A stretch of 64,000 nucleotides of DNA, taken from Rugalucina vietnamica (Eukaryota > Mollusca > Bivalvia > Lucinida > Lucinidae). Shown here one piece after another: positions 48,026 through 58,526 of this stretch (the first letter of the stretch is position 1; each line of letters opens with the position of its first letter). The DNA lies in assembly GCA_964017185.1 (NCBI GenBank), contig OZ024871.1:31348488-31412487 (forward strand), in the 5' to 3' direction. Under the pieces are notes generated by a model. The model had not been told where the DNA came from and ran no database searches. It saw only the letters and a program-made list of their open reading frames with translations. The position numbers were made by a program, and so were the translations under genes.

Positions 48026-48403
48026 GCGTGCCGTAAAGAAGCAACCAGCTGGCAGGTCGCGCGAATGCACGAAAGACCACAACAAACTAGTTCCTCACGT
48101 CTTCGAAGTTGGGAAGATAATATGAGAGACAGTAAAACATTCACTGAAAACCATTTAAGGCCACAGAAACTGTAGAGCCAACACACTGCTTAATGCATAT
48201 TGAATCGCTCTTCTGTCAGATAACGATGTTATCTTGCAAAGATAGGTGGACCACTTCAGTACCATCTACCATAGCCACAAGAACAAAATTAATGCATTTC
48301 AATGCCAAAAGAATTGACAGATTTGTATTACTCTAGCAAAGTAGCAGTTTATCCCTTTAAGAAGTAAAAACTGAATTCACCAAACTGTACAAGAGGAAAG
48401 CAA

Positions 48404-48955
48404 ATGTTTACGTTTGCGACAACGAAGGAAGCATATCCCTCTAACAATAGTTGGAAAGATACTGGTCAACATTTTTGGAATCGTCTGAATGTGCCTTCTG
48501 ATCAGGCTGAACTTATACGTCAGTATGGATTATGGGAGAATTTTGAAGCAATTAACATTGTCCGCAAGCTGAAATTTAGACCTCTTCGTGACGTTTGTCC
48601 ACCTCACCAACGATTCTGATACAGTCAGCCGCCGAGGGATCTGAAAAAAAAATGAATGAGCTTGTCTGTTCATCCAGATTCATGATTGTATGTAGGGTGG
48701 TGACGTTCCTTCAATTTTCTAGCGTCTAATGGATCAGGAAAGGCTGCTGCAAGACACTATTAATACTCTAAAGAAAGTACCTATGGAGGAAAAGACAATT
48801 TTCCAAACTCTCATCAGTGACTCTTCACAAACAGCAAGCCAACAATTGTGCAGTGATTTAAGGACTGACATTATGGATTTAAAAGCCTTGCATTTTTAGA
48901 ATATTCAAACTGATCTCAAAAGACTTTTTACGACCACCAAAGGATACAAGACAAG
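48404..48955 (+). pseudogene. Decayed exon pair of an unrecognised gene
   Basis: 48404-48619 encodes an open stretch (KEAYPSNNSWKDTGQHFWNR, then LIRQYGLWENFEAINIVRKL). After a 100-bp intron-like gap, CTTCAATTTTCTAG (acceptor-like) precedes 48724-48955, which reads RLMDQERLLQDTINTLKKVP and LCSDLRTDIMDLKALHF, then a TAG stop, then NIQTDLKRLFTTTKGYKTR ending exactly at AG|GTAAGT (donor-like). The second exon looks helical or coiled-coil. The duplicate at 58595-58750 has a 39-bp in-frame deletion and a nonsense codon (TAT GGA TAA) and lacks exon 2. I do not recognise the protein; it looks like a relic of a host gene carried into the duplicated block. Confidence 0.5.
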
Positions 48956-49030
48956 GTAAGTGAGTTCAGATAACATTATAAAGGCAGATTCTTTGGAACT
49001 AGTGGTGGTAGCTTAAAGAGAGAGAGTGGT

Positions 49031-49076
49031 GGACCATATTGTACAATTTCCTGTGAGTAACCCTCATCAGTAAGCC
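49031..49076 (-). ncRNA. Hammerhead ribozyme, degraded but core-conserved
   Basis: Minus strand: CTGATGA, GAAA, stem III ATTG-TA-CAAT and scissile TA are intact. Stem II (GGGTTACTCACAG) retains only two of four pairs, and stem I (GGCTTA/TGGTCC) has one mismatch and two G-U pairs. Activity would be weak at best. Confidence 0.6.
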
Positions 49077-49120
49077 ATAACAAACTGGGGATGATGGCCA
49101 GCAGTTGTACAGTAATATCT

Positions 49121-49362
49121 AGAGTGACATTAGGGAAACCAGCAATCTGCATAGGCGAAAACAAAGACGCAGATCAGCTATGCAGTAAAAGACTGCACAG
49201 CTGATCAGCGCCTTTGTTTTCATTACTCGGATAGTACAACCCCTCTTCTACTCATATCCAAAATGTCAAGTTTCTTGCCATCTTCTGTGACTTTACAGCC
49301 TGGTTTGTGTCAGACCCGCTCGGAAACCCAAACTGTTTGTTTTCTCATGCACATGTTCAAAT
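49121..49362 (+). mobile_element. Palindrome-centred MITE, family H1, copy 5
   Basis: TAGGGAAACCAGCAATCTGC through TTTGTTTTCTCATGC. The hairpin uses a different inner stem (CAGCTATGCAGT / GACTGCACAGCTG). Confidence 0.7.
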
Positions 49363-49395
49363 CTAATATATAAAGATAAAACTGAGATCCTTTAA

Positions 49396-50506
49396 AGACA
49401 GAGTTTTCATGCCGGGGGGTCTGGTTCCCAGTATCAAAGAGAACAGGTAGCCAGACAGTAGAAGTGGGCGTGGCTTAGACCAGGTATGCTGGCTACCTAT
49501 AGGGGTCATAAAACTGATAAGGATCACAGGTCATAATTGATTGTAATAAACAGCAATAATCCATTTCTAATAATACATTTATAGCTGCATAAGACAGGAA
49601 ACAAATAATATTCTAAAACATTTTTCTTTCTCGATCCACTTATTTTATACATTAGTATAGCAAAATCCAGTTTTGGGCATGTTAAACAGAATCACATATC
49701 TGTATTAAAATATGTAAAGTATCATTAAAATGTTAAATTATGACCATTTTTGAATGCCTGTGCATTTCAAGAATATAAATTCCTATAATAATATTTATTT
49801 TTCTTCTATTTTGCTTCTCATAACCTGTATAATTTATATGCTAGTAAGTTATTAATACTAATATAGTAAAAATCTAGTTTTGTGCTCACTATAATTTATT
49901 TACCATTAAAATGCTTAATTTAGTTATGTTCAATTTTAATATCTTTCTATTTCAAGAAAATAAATTCATATTTCAACTTTAATTTTAATGTCTGGCAGAT
50001 AAAAATGTCTTTCAAGCAATGCACCGTATCTACTAGTAAATAAAACCACAGGTGTCACATTTATTTGTTCGTTCGTTTGTTCGTTCATTCATATATTCGT
50101 TTTTTCGTTTATTCATTCATTCATTCTTTCATTTTAGACACTGGCTGTTTTAAATAATGCTTTATGCACTCATTTTGTGTACATGGAATATTTATTTATT
50201 CATTACTTATTTATGCATTTATTAAATGAAACAATATTAATAATGAAGAAAACCAAGAAATAAGAAATTATTCATGACTAGACAAGTTTGTCTATTGTAA
50301 CCAATTATGAAGTGTGCCTCCTGTTACATAATAAGAGATAACAAGACTAGTTTTAAACAGGTAAGACCTGTCAATCATTTTGTGATGTCACAGTAGCCCT
50401 CAACTGGCAACCAATCAGAATCAAAGAATTGATGTTAACCCTTCAACAGTCAGAGAAAGAATGACACAGGTATACCTGTGAGGCCTTTTATACCCCAGCC
50501 CTGTCT
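49396..50506. mobile_element. 1111-bp TTAA-site element
   Basis: TTAA at 49392-49395 and 50507-50510. Ends are AGACAGAG and CCCTGTCT (8-bp TIR with one difference). It splits the retrozyme word GATCCTTTAAGAGCAG, whose uninterrupted form is at 50881 and 11857. AT-rich, non-coding, with a TTCG/TTCA simple repeat at about 50070-50130. TTAA duplications are typical of piggyBac and Kolobok; not decided. Confidence 0.7.
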
Positions 50507-50541
50507 TTAAGAGCAGCGAACATATTAATGAGAAAGGGGAT

Positions 50542-50585
50542 GGGCCATACCGCGGTTTCGGCTACTTAAGCCTCTTCAGTGACCC
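50542..50585 (-). ncRNA. Hammerhead ribozyme, type I, intact
   Basis: GGGTCA, CTGAAGA (variable position 7 is A), stem-loop II GGCTTAAGTAGCC (GGCT/AGCC), GAAA, stem III ACC-GC-GGT, TA, TGGCCC. Relative to 11896 the stem II pairs changed in a compensated way (GACT/AGTC to GGCT/AGCC). Confidence 0.9.
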
Positions 50586-51014
50586 TATACATTTGGCAAC
50601 ATGGAGCCAAAGAGAATTACTGTAATTTTGCATTTTTCAACAGGGTAGTCGATTCAAAGACTAGTAGCAAATCCAAATGGGACCAAATATCTAAATACGT
50701 TGGTTAGAAAATGAATCTAAACCGATACTATTTTCTGATCTTTCAGAATACCCTCGCTGATCTCAAAGGACCAAAAGGAAAATATAATCTGCACTATGGA
50801 TGCTGTACGGGGAGACGTTTTACGGCCGCCACACGGCACAACACCAGCTGCAGTAATAAAAAATAAAGATAAAACTGAGATCCTTTAAAAGCAGCGAACA
50901 TATTAATGAGAAAGGGGATGGGCCATAAAACTTTTAAATATACAAGGACCAAACAAGCCAACACTGTTCAAAAGTGATGTTTTCTGTCATGCTAACAGCT
51001 GCTTTTTCAGGACA

Positions 51015-51094
51015 GTGAAACTGGTTTCCAATTAGTGAAACTGGTTTCCAATTAGTGAAACTGGTTTCCAATTAGTGAAACTGGTTTCCAATTA
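51015..51094. repeat. 20-bp tandem repeat, four perfect copies
   Basis: GTGAAACTGGTTTCCAATTA repeated four times without change. The duplicate block at 59219 has a single copy. Confidence 0.95.
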
Positions 51095-51472
51095 TCTCCC
51101 GTTTTGATGGCAAGCCAAAACTTGGGTCAACACTAATGCACTTGACTAGCTTCTCTATGGAGAACATGGGAAATAGTTCATATCAGAGACTATTTGTACC
51201 TTTGCATATGGGTGAATCTATAGGTCATATTAGAATGATGACCTTGCAAGGTGCACAAAAAAGGCTGAAGGTGTGCACCAAACCACCCAGTACCTGAGCA
51301 AAATGTGAATGGATAGAATATGAAAATAGGTAAGGACTTGGAATCAACGCAACTCATACATACACCTGCATGAAACCAAATGTAAAATGTCTATAGCAAC
51401 AAATATGCCAATTATGATAGATACCAAATGGCAGAAGAAGGGAGCGGCTATTTCACAAAAGCTGACCACCAA

Positions 51473-52060
51473 ATAACTATGTTGCCTTCTTTAATTGCAC
51501 GCCAGTGGATCGGGCGTCAGACTCTTGGATGGTCCCGACTTAAAGTTATTCCTTTTAGTTGGTTGGGGCCGGAGCTCCTAGTCTGTTGCTTGACCCTTCG
51601 GGGTTCAACTGGTGTTTTTCGTTTGCTCCAGATTTTCAGTGATGTTGTTTGGCGCCCAGAGACCTCCTTCGCTGGGCAGCTGATTCTATTTATGAATCCT
51701 CGTGTTTTATTCATCATGGTGTTTATTGTGATCCATTTGTGTTTTTTTCCCTGACGATTCATTGACTTGTGAGAAATTCACCACGAGGACAGAAAAACTA
51801 ATTTAATTTGATCCACTGCAGAAGTTGAGGATGAGGTTATGGCCATGTAAAATCAATTTCCCACCAGTAATTTTTTTATATATTACTGATCGTTCCGAGG
51901 CGATACATTTGTTATGGTTCTAAATGTGTTTTGGTGTCATAATTTTTGTGATGTTTGCACCTTATTTACGTTGTCATATTTGTAGTGCAGTTCGGATAAC
52001 TGAGTGACCGCCTATTGGGAAATAGCAACTCACTCGGCTTGCAGTATGTTCCCTTAGTAT
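51473..52060 (+). mobile_element. Penelope-like element fragment (copy A)
   Basis: Starts in the last RT codons (AACTATGTTGCCTTCTTTAA) and runs into the 3' tail until the LINE insertion after TTAGTAT. Duplicated at 59633-60216. Confidence 0.7.
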
Positions 52061-52493
52061 GATCAACACTTGGTACATGTATTCAATGATTACTGAGGTG
52101 GTTGATAAGCATGAGCCTGTAAAAACACAAAGAGTAAAAAGAAATATTCAACCAGACTGGCTTACTTCTGAAATCTTTGATAGTATGAAGGAGGGAGACA
52201 ATGTAAGAAAAGTGGGAATTTAGAGTTATATAAAACATTAATAAATAAAATATCATCACTTTATTAAAGAATCAAAAGAGGCGACTCATAAATCCAAAAT
52301 TGATGCAGGAAAAAATGATCCAAAATCTATATGGAAATTTTTAAGGAATTTGGGGCATCTTCAAAAAAGAATAACAATAATAAAATATTGGGTCTCAATA
52401 TGACAATGAAAATGTGACCGATGAATCTGTCTTCGCCGAGACTTTCAATGACAATTTTGTTAACATAGCATCAGAACTGAAAGAGCCAATGAC
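52061..52493 (+). pseudogene. LINE fragment truncated by the tandem-duplication junction
   Basis: Collinear with 60217-60648 (GATCAACACTTGGTACATGT onward; peptide pieces KRNIQPDWLTSEI). It stops abruptly at 52493, where unit sequence (TATGCTCAATATGCTGC) begins. Confidence 0.8.
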
Positions 52494-53954
52494 TATGCTC
52501 AATATGCTGCTCTGCATTTAACAGAATGCAGATTCAGATAAGTTTTTGACACTCTTCAGAGCCCTATTAATTATGCCTGTTTTCAATATTCTATCTTTAC
52601 TGCTTTACCCACCAAATACGTGTTGTACAAGGGAAAATAAGTTTAAATTAATACAGAGTTTGCAGACAGTGTAGACATGATGCACTCACCATGAACATTT
52701 TCAAAATGGCCCAATGAGCTCTTGAGCAGCTGATACTCTGCTTAGCACTGGTGCATACTATTTTAAATGTAACGTTGTATTTTGGTTTTTCTAAGAATTA
52801 AATTAAATTATTACCATCAATGTATAGATACACTATAGAAAATGATTCAAAGAAAAACCTGCAAATCTTTGAATATTCACAGTGATGTGCACTGACTTTA
52901 ATGCTGAACTGTGATTATTCCTGGTCAGTCGAGAAACGCTTCCAGAATTTTGGAAACAGCTATTTGATTGGTCAAATCAAAGGTCACAAGATGGTGGCCT
53001 TCTATGGGTTGTTGTCAGATCAAACAGCAAGCGAGATCGGACTTTAATCAGATTGCGCAATGTTACATCTTTAAAACCAAAACTGATTGCGAATACACGG
53101 TACACCTACACGGTACCTACCTTTCCATCGAACCACTTGAATTATCGTTGAAAAGATTTTCCCTCTATTCCGCATCATGTTTCCCATCTATGTCTTACTT
53201 AACCATGTGTTCGAGGCCATACGTGTTAATTGAGTGTCACCTTGTCATTTAGTTCAGAGTCTCACTGCACGTGACTGTTTACTATTTATTGAGGTCCTTT
53301 CTAGATGTTTTTCAATGCTAGTATTCTTGTATGAAATGATGGACAGTCCAGTTTTTTTTTTATATTTGTTCGTAAATTTACATAATAATTTATGACAGTC
53401 ATATCACAAAGTCTATATCAGATACTACAGAGTGTAACGTTCCTGGAAACATACGCTTCTTATAATGACGTTTTAAGACATTGATTTTTCTATTATGTCT
53501 ATGTGCAGTCCAATCCTTATTTACCTAAATACACTGCAAATACAAAACACAACAGAGGTCCTCTCCTTTGTTACCGAAGCACACCTGTATATTTGGAATG
53601 TAGCTAAAATGTGCGGAAATTTACAAACTATTTACGTTATTTGTAAAATGTGTTGTTTCTTCCCGCGAATTTCCTTCTTTACAACCATTGGTAGAGAGAC
53701 TGAACGATTTTGCTCATATACGGGTATGCATCGTATGATTATCACATGAAGCAAAAGAGATCCTATACTGTGATCCTATACTCACAGTTTGTAGAATATG
53801 AAATCACAACATTTCTTATTGTTTGGTCCCGAATCATTGGTCAAGAGTTAAAACAATAATTGTTAACTGATAATGGCGACAAAAGACAATTCCGTAAAAC
53901 AACCAAGAACTCTTTAAAAACTTAGATCAAACATTATCAACAAGCGTTTTACAA

Positions 53955-54191
53955 ATGAGCCGCCTCATGGGAAAACCAAAAATTTGCATATGCGAAAACA
54001 AAGGCGCAGATCAGCTTCGCGGTAACCGCGAAGCTGATCAGCGCCTTTGTTTTCGCTACACGGATAGTACAATTCCTCTACTTTCTGAATCCAAAATTTC
54101 CAGTCTCTAGCAATCTTCTGTGCTAGTACAGCCCGGTTTGTGTAGGACCTGTTCGGAAACCACTTTGTTGGTTTCCCCACGAGGCGGCTCA
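53955..54191 (+). mobile_element. Palindrome-centred MITE, family H1, copy 6
   Basis: TGAGCCGCCTCATGGG to GAGGCGGCTCA. The hairpin has the centre GCGGTAACCGC, where the 47.2-kb copy has GCGGTTACCGC, and near-matching arms. Confidence 0.8.
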
Positions 54192-54399
54192 AATTTAATG
54201 TGATAGGCATAAAGAGTACACCCAAGGCATATATCATACTCCTAGGCTGATCAAATGTTTTTGCATACGGGTTGAAGCATTTCTTTGACTTTTTTTTCAG
54301 TTTTGACCCCAATAATGTCACAAAAGTTATATTAACTCATTGCCTACGATCTATTATTCCAATATATTTTCTTATATCTAAAATATCATATTTACTGAG

Positions 54400-54400
<1 letters not shown>

Positions 54401-54440
<40 letters not shown>
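54401..54440. repeat. Poly(A) tract
   Basis: About 40 consecutive A. The copy A paralog near 47605 is a mixed A/AAATA tract. Confidence 0.95.
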
Positions 54441-54441
<1 letters not shown>

Positions 54442-54507
54442 ACATATAAAACATCAAAAACATATGAAACATATCTATGCCTTAGAGATGAAAAGAAGCG
54501 GTTCAAA

Positions 54508-54716
54508 GGTAAAAAGTAGGCAATGGTCAGGAAAAGGCGCAATCAGTAAGAAATTCCCACTCCGAAAACCGAGTTGGGAAAAACTAAATTAACAATCAGA
54601 TACTTTTACTAAGAAAAGATATCGTACGCCGAGTGAACAGCTATTTCCCAATAGGTGGTCACTCAGGTACTCGAGCTTAACTAAAATATGAAAACATACA
54701 TAAGATGCAAACAGTA
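54508..54716 (-). mobile_element. Penelope-like 3' tail fragment
   Basis: Copy B version of 47690-47889. Confidence 0.7.
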
Positions 54717-54835
54717 CAAAAAATCAACACCAAAACATAAGCGTGCCGAAGAAGCAATCAGCTGGCTGATCGCGCGAATGCACGAAAGACCGCAAGGAAA
54801 TAGTTCCTCACGTCTTCGAAATTGGGAAGATAATA

Positions 54836-55052
54836 TGAGCCGCGACGTGAGAAAACAGGCTTCGGGGTTTTTTGGACCAGGTCTGACACAAACCGACGTG
54901 TACAGCCAAGGAAGATGGCCAGAAGCTTGAAATTTCGGATTTAAGAAGAGAAATTGTACTATCCGAGTAGCGAAAGCAAAGGCGCTGTTCAGCTTCGCGG
55001 TTACCTTTGTGTTCGCCCAAGCATTTTGTTGGTTTTCCCATGCGGCGGCTCA
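54836..55052 (-). mobile_element. Palindrome-centred MITE, family H1, copy 7 (hairpin damaged)
   Basis: Ends are recognisable (TGAGCCGCGACGTGAGAAAA and TTTTCCCATGCGGCGGCTCA), but one hairpin arm is deleted (GGCGCTGTTCAGCTTCGCGG then TTACCTTTG). Confidence 0.65.
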
Positions 55053-55209
55053 TATATCTTTACGTACGTATATATTTGTGTCGACTTTATGGCCCTCTGT
55101 GCTGCCAGTGTATGCGTCTTCTTTAATATAACAGCTGACTTTTGGGATAGATGTGCTATGTTTTACAAGTACCTTTGTGTGCTTCGGTATATTCACTATA
55201 TACTAAATA

Positions 55210-55295
55210 AAATATAAAAGTTAGATCCTTTGGAAGCAGTGAAAACGTTCAAAGGGAGATAGTCTGGACCATATTGCGCAATTTCGGTTTTATTC
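55210..55295 (-). mobile_element. Retrozyme remnant with partial hammerhead
   Basis: Minus strand: GAAATTGCGCAATATGGTCC, then GCTTCCAAAGGATCTAACTT. The GAAA, stem III and cleavage site remain, but stem II and most of the CTGATGA side are lost. It lies after TATTCAC, the same target position that holds the Penelope-like insertions at 14489 and 26673. Confidence 0.6.
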
Positions 55296-55658
55296 AGAGC
55301 AATAAAGCTTGAAACCTAATTAGTCTAAAACATATATCTTGTGTTATTGCATATAGTGCTGGTACAACATTCACGGGCCTGTTCGCTGGTCATCTTAAGT
55401 TTCTTATTCAATTATATTTTGCGTTTCGCAGGCAAGCTGCACGTTTTATTGAAGATTACATGCAAAGCAAACGGAATACAAAATTCATGAATAAGAGCAC
55501 AACGAAATAACGAAATAAATGTCTACTTGGTGTACGATACTGTAACAGAAATATAGAAACTATACGGGTTGACATTACATGTAGCAGGGAAAATGGCGCC
55601 AACCAAGCTGATTGAATGCGTTTGTATGATCTTATGAGTTGGAATATATTCTCATAAA

Positions 55659-55937
55659 CATCAGGAAAGCATGTCCGTGTAATATGTACCCATGTATACC
55701 CCACTTTTATATAGCAAAACTGGGGTATGCAGGGGTATAATCTATTTTTCTTATTTCTGCTCTAAAACATAGATTGTGGGTACTCGTTAGAACCGCCTCG
55801 GCGAGGCGGTTCTAACGTGTACCCACAATCTATATTTTGAGCAAAAATAAGTAAAATATCAATTTTTTTCTACTAAAAAAATCATTTTTTACAACTTAAA
55901 AAATCTCTGTATATTGCATGGGCAAGTTTTCGTAATG
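55659..55937. mobile_element. Palindromic MITE, family H2, copy 5
   Basis: CATCAGGAAAGCATG to GTTTTCGTAATG, with a central palindrome at about 55768-55850 that is almost perfect. Confidence 0.75.
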
Positions 55938-56265
55938 AAGACAGATTCTCTCCATGTGAGGATTCTTTGCAGTGCAATATGCATAAAGGCGTCTGGAGTT
56001 AAAAATAAAGTATCATAAAAAGACACATTTGAAATGGATGTTTAAATAAAATCAAGACAGATAACGCATTTCTTCTAGCATAACATAGGAATGTGACATT
56101 TTGAGTGTAACGATACCATCTGTCTGCGAATTATTCGCAAGCCTTGTGACCATGTAAAGACACTATATTAATGGATATTGAATGTCTTCATAAAAGAAGG
56201 CACAATTTAAAAGTTTTTAAATATAAAGAAATTGCGGTATTTGAAATCCTAAAAGCCATTGTTTT

Positions 56266-56618
56266 TGTGACGAATTTTGTTTGTTCTTGATGATTCATTG
56301 ACTAGTTAGAGATTCACCACGAGGACCGAAGAACTAACTAAATGTTATGAACCACTGCAGAAGCTGAGGGTGAGGTTATGGCCATGTAAAATCGATTTAA
56401 ACCCGCCAGTAACTTTGTGTTACTGATCGTTCCAAGTCGATTCTTCTGTGGTGGTTCTTTTTGTTTTATGTCTTGGTGTTTAAAATATTTTTGTGCTGTT
56501 GGCGCCTTATGTATGTTTTCATATTTTTAGTTAAGTTAAGGTAACTGAGTGGCCACCTATTAGGAAAATAGCTGCTCATTCGGCTTACGAAATGTTTTCA
56601 TGGTATAAGTACCTGATT

Positions 56619-56678
<60 letters not shown>

Positions 56679-57757
56679 CCGCCTCGGTTTTTGGAGTGGG
56701 AATCTTTTTTCTGAATGCGCCTTTTCCTGATCTTTGCCTACTTGTACCTTTGTTTCTCTGAGTGTAGCCTAGCTGTACGGAGAGGGCAAGATAGTAGTCG
56801 GGTTGGTTGCTGTGTTACTCTTGATCTGCAGCTCTATGTTTGTAGAGAGCTGGAAGACATATCGTAGGGACTAAGCAGTTCAGGTACTTTGGGCCATGTC
56901 AGTAGCAGACTTTATCCCGGGTTCTTTGTGAAGTCTCGCATTACCGAGAGGGATATTGAGACGTCTGATTACTATTACTAGCGCTCGGGTAGCTGACTCT
57001 GGTGTCCAGGTGTGGCTTTAAGTAGTAGTTGAAAGCTAATTGTGTATGCGTTGTGTCGACAAGGAGCTGGGACTGAGTTGCCCGTTGTTTATTAATGTAT
57101 GTTTAAGCGTTATTCAAATACGATATGAACGATGCAGATGAACCATGCCATGACCTAGGGCGAGGGTTGGGATCCCGTAAAACCGGTTTAAGCCCCCTAG
57201 TAATTGTATTACTAACCGTTCCAAGGCGGTGCTCCTGGTATGGCTCATACTTATCGGACCTGAAGCAGGTCATTTTCACATATTCTGTATAAGCGTTAGA
57301 TGCTATATGATGACATACCCTTCTTCAGTTAGGTCAAACAAGTTATTTGATTATCGTATAAAGCTTTGGCAGCCATGTACTGTAGCTGCTAGAGCCAATG
57401 TTAGTAGTAGTGACCGCTCGGAGTTACTTCTCTCTTTGAGATTTAGTTACATTTGGGTGGCGGCGGGCAGATGGATGGTTTTATCCGTGCCAGATATCAT
57501 ATTAGAGCATGCTTTTCCACCGACGGGGTTTGCTGTGGCCTGTCTCGCCTGCATGTTATATTTGGTGGCAGCGGTGGGATGGATGGTTTTATCCGTTGCC
57601 AGTTATCATATTAGAGCATGCTTTTCCATCGACGGGGTTTGCTGTGGCTTAGCTCGGCTGCACGTTACATTTGGTGGCAGCGATGGGATATAGCCACTCA
57701 ATATGCCGCTAATACGCTGCACCAACGTATTTTTCCAAGGGAGACTACCCCGTCACA
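56266..57757 (+). mobile_element. LTR-retrotransposon-like remnant carrying a Penelope-like tail
   Basis: Begins TGTGACG and ends CGTCACA, splitting unit sequence (GCCATTG... / TTATTGACAACATTCCC). It contains a Penelope-like 3' tail (about 56275-56757, including a T tract of about 60 bp at 56618-56678) and a second partial tail-like segment (57150-57240). In the right third, the word TTTGGTGGCAGCG occurs three times, about 108 bp apart, directly after ACA. TGGCAGCGGTGGGAT (57566-57580) is a 15-nt complement to the 3' end of animal tRNA-Leu, the expected primer-binding site of some Gypsy/Mag elements. No gag or pol sequence remains. Confidence 0.5.
57450..57690 (+). repeat. 108-bp direct repeat containing primer-binding-site-like sequence
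   Basis: About 2.2 copies. Anchors are GATGGTTTTATCCG (57474 and 57582), CATATTAGAGCATGCTTTTC (57508 and 57616) and GACGGGGTTTGCTGTGGC. The 154-codon ORF here is a by-product of the repeat. Confidence 0.8.
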
Positions 57758-57785
57758 TTATTGACAACATTCCCAATAACAAATA

Positions 57786-57994
57786 CTGTAAGTCCGGAAA
57801 TTTTTACGAGAACCCAATTTTCGCTAATATTCGCGAATTCGATGCCTCGCGAAAATAAAGTTCTCGCTAATAAAGAATTATTATAAGCTTTATAGACTGC
57901 ACAAGTACTCGCTCGCGAATTCAAGAACTCGCTAATAATTCGGAAATCGAAAATTCGCGAAATAAAAGTCACGCGAAAATTTCCGAATTTACAG
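57786..57994. mobile_element. 209-bp TA-site MITE
   Basis: Ends CTGTAAGTCCGGAAATTTTT and GAAAATTTCCGAATTTACAG, flanked by TA. It interrupts AACAAATTATTTACTTTGCC, which is intact at 6509, 16262, 28457 and 44620. Many internal TTCGCGA words. Tc1/mariner-type MITE by target site. Confidence 0.75.
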
Positions 57995-58526
57995 TAATTT
58001 ACTTTGCCCAACAACAGACAATTTGCTGGCGTAATCGTCTATCACACATGCGCTCCATCGCGAGAAAGCATACCAGACGAGTTAAACAACTTAATTGCTG
58101 ATTATTTTGCTAGCCTGCACTTAACAATATGCAGATTCAGATAAGTTATTTTTAACTTTCGTCAGGACCCCAATCATAATACCTGTATTCAGTTCTATCT
58201 GTACAGTTTTATTGTCATATGTGTTTTACAAATGAAATATAACTTAAATCAATTTACGGTTTTGCAGACGATAGAGACAGTAAAATATTTCATGATGCAC
58301 TGAAAACCATTTAAGGCCACAGAAACTGTAGAGCCAACACACTGCTTAATGCATATTGAATCGCTCTTCTGTCAGATAACGATGTTATCTTGCAAAGATA
58401 GGTGGACCACTTCAGTACCATCTACCATAGCCACAAGAATAAAATTAATGCATTTCAATGCCAAAAGAATTGACAGATTCATATTACTCTAGCAGAGTAG
58501 CAGTTTATCCCTTTAAGAAGTAAAAA

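Larger units (their letters stand above)
49367..50925 (-). mobile_element. Retrozyme dimer beginning at the hammerhead cleavage site
   Basis: Read on the minus strand, the insertion starts at TGGCCC (50925), runs through one 378-bp unit including an intact hammerhead (50585-50542), continues into a second partial unit and ends at GATCTCAGTTTTATCTTTAT (about 49370). It is interrupted by the TTAA element at 49396-50506. The paralogous empty site at 59131 reads CAAATCTAAGACTTTTAAAT against CAAATCTAA on the left and TAAAACTTTTAAAT on the right here, implying a 2-4 bp target duplication. Confidence 0.8.
44740..52493. repeat. Younger tandem duplication, copy A
   Basis: 44740-48127 and 48128-52493 recur in the same order at 52494-54836 and 58267-60648. 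The A copy lacks about 3.4 kb (54838-58266) present in copy B, with the join at about 48127 (AATATGAGAGACAG). Copy A contains the mariner-type MITE, the retrozyme and the TTAA element that copy B lacks. Confidence 0.75.

Noticed and set aside
48815-48850. Hammerhead-like CTGATGA on the minus strand (CTCTCATCAGTGACTC)
   Set aside because: No GAAA, stem II or stem I partner follows, and the position lies inside the exon-like coding stretch.
57229-57693. 154-codon ORF
   Set aside because: Spans a 108-bp direct repeat whose length is not a multiple of three, plus a primer-site-like sequence. The peptide repetition is a by-product and nothing in it is recognisable.
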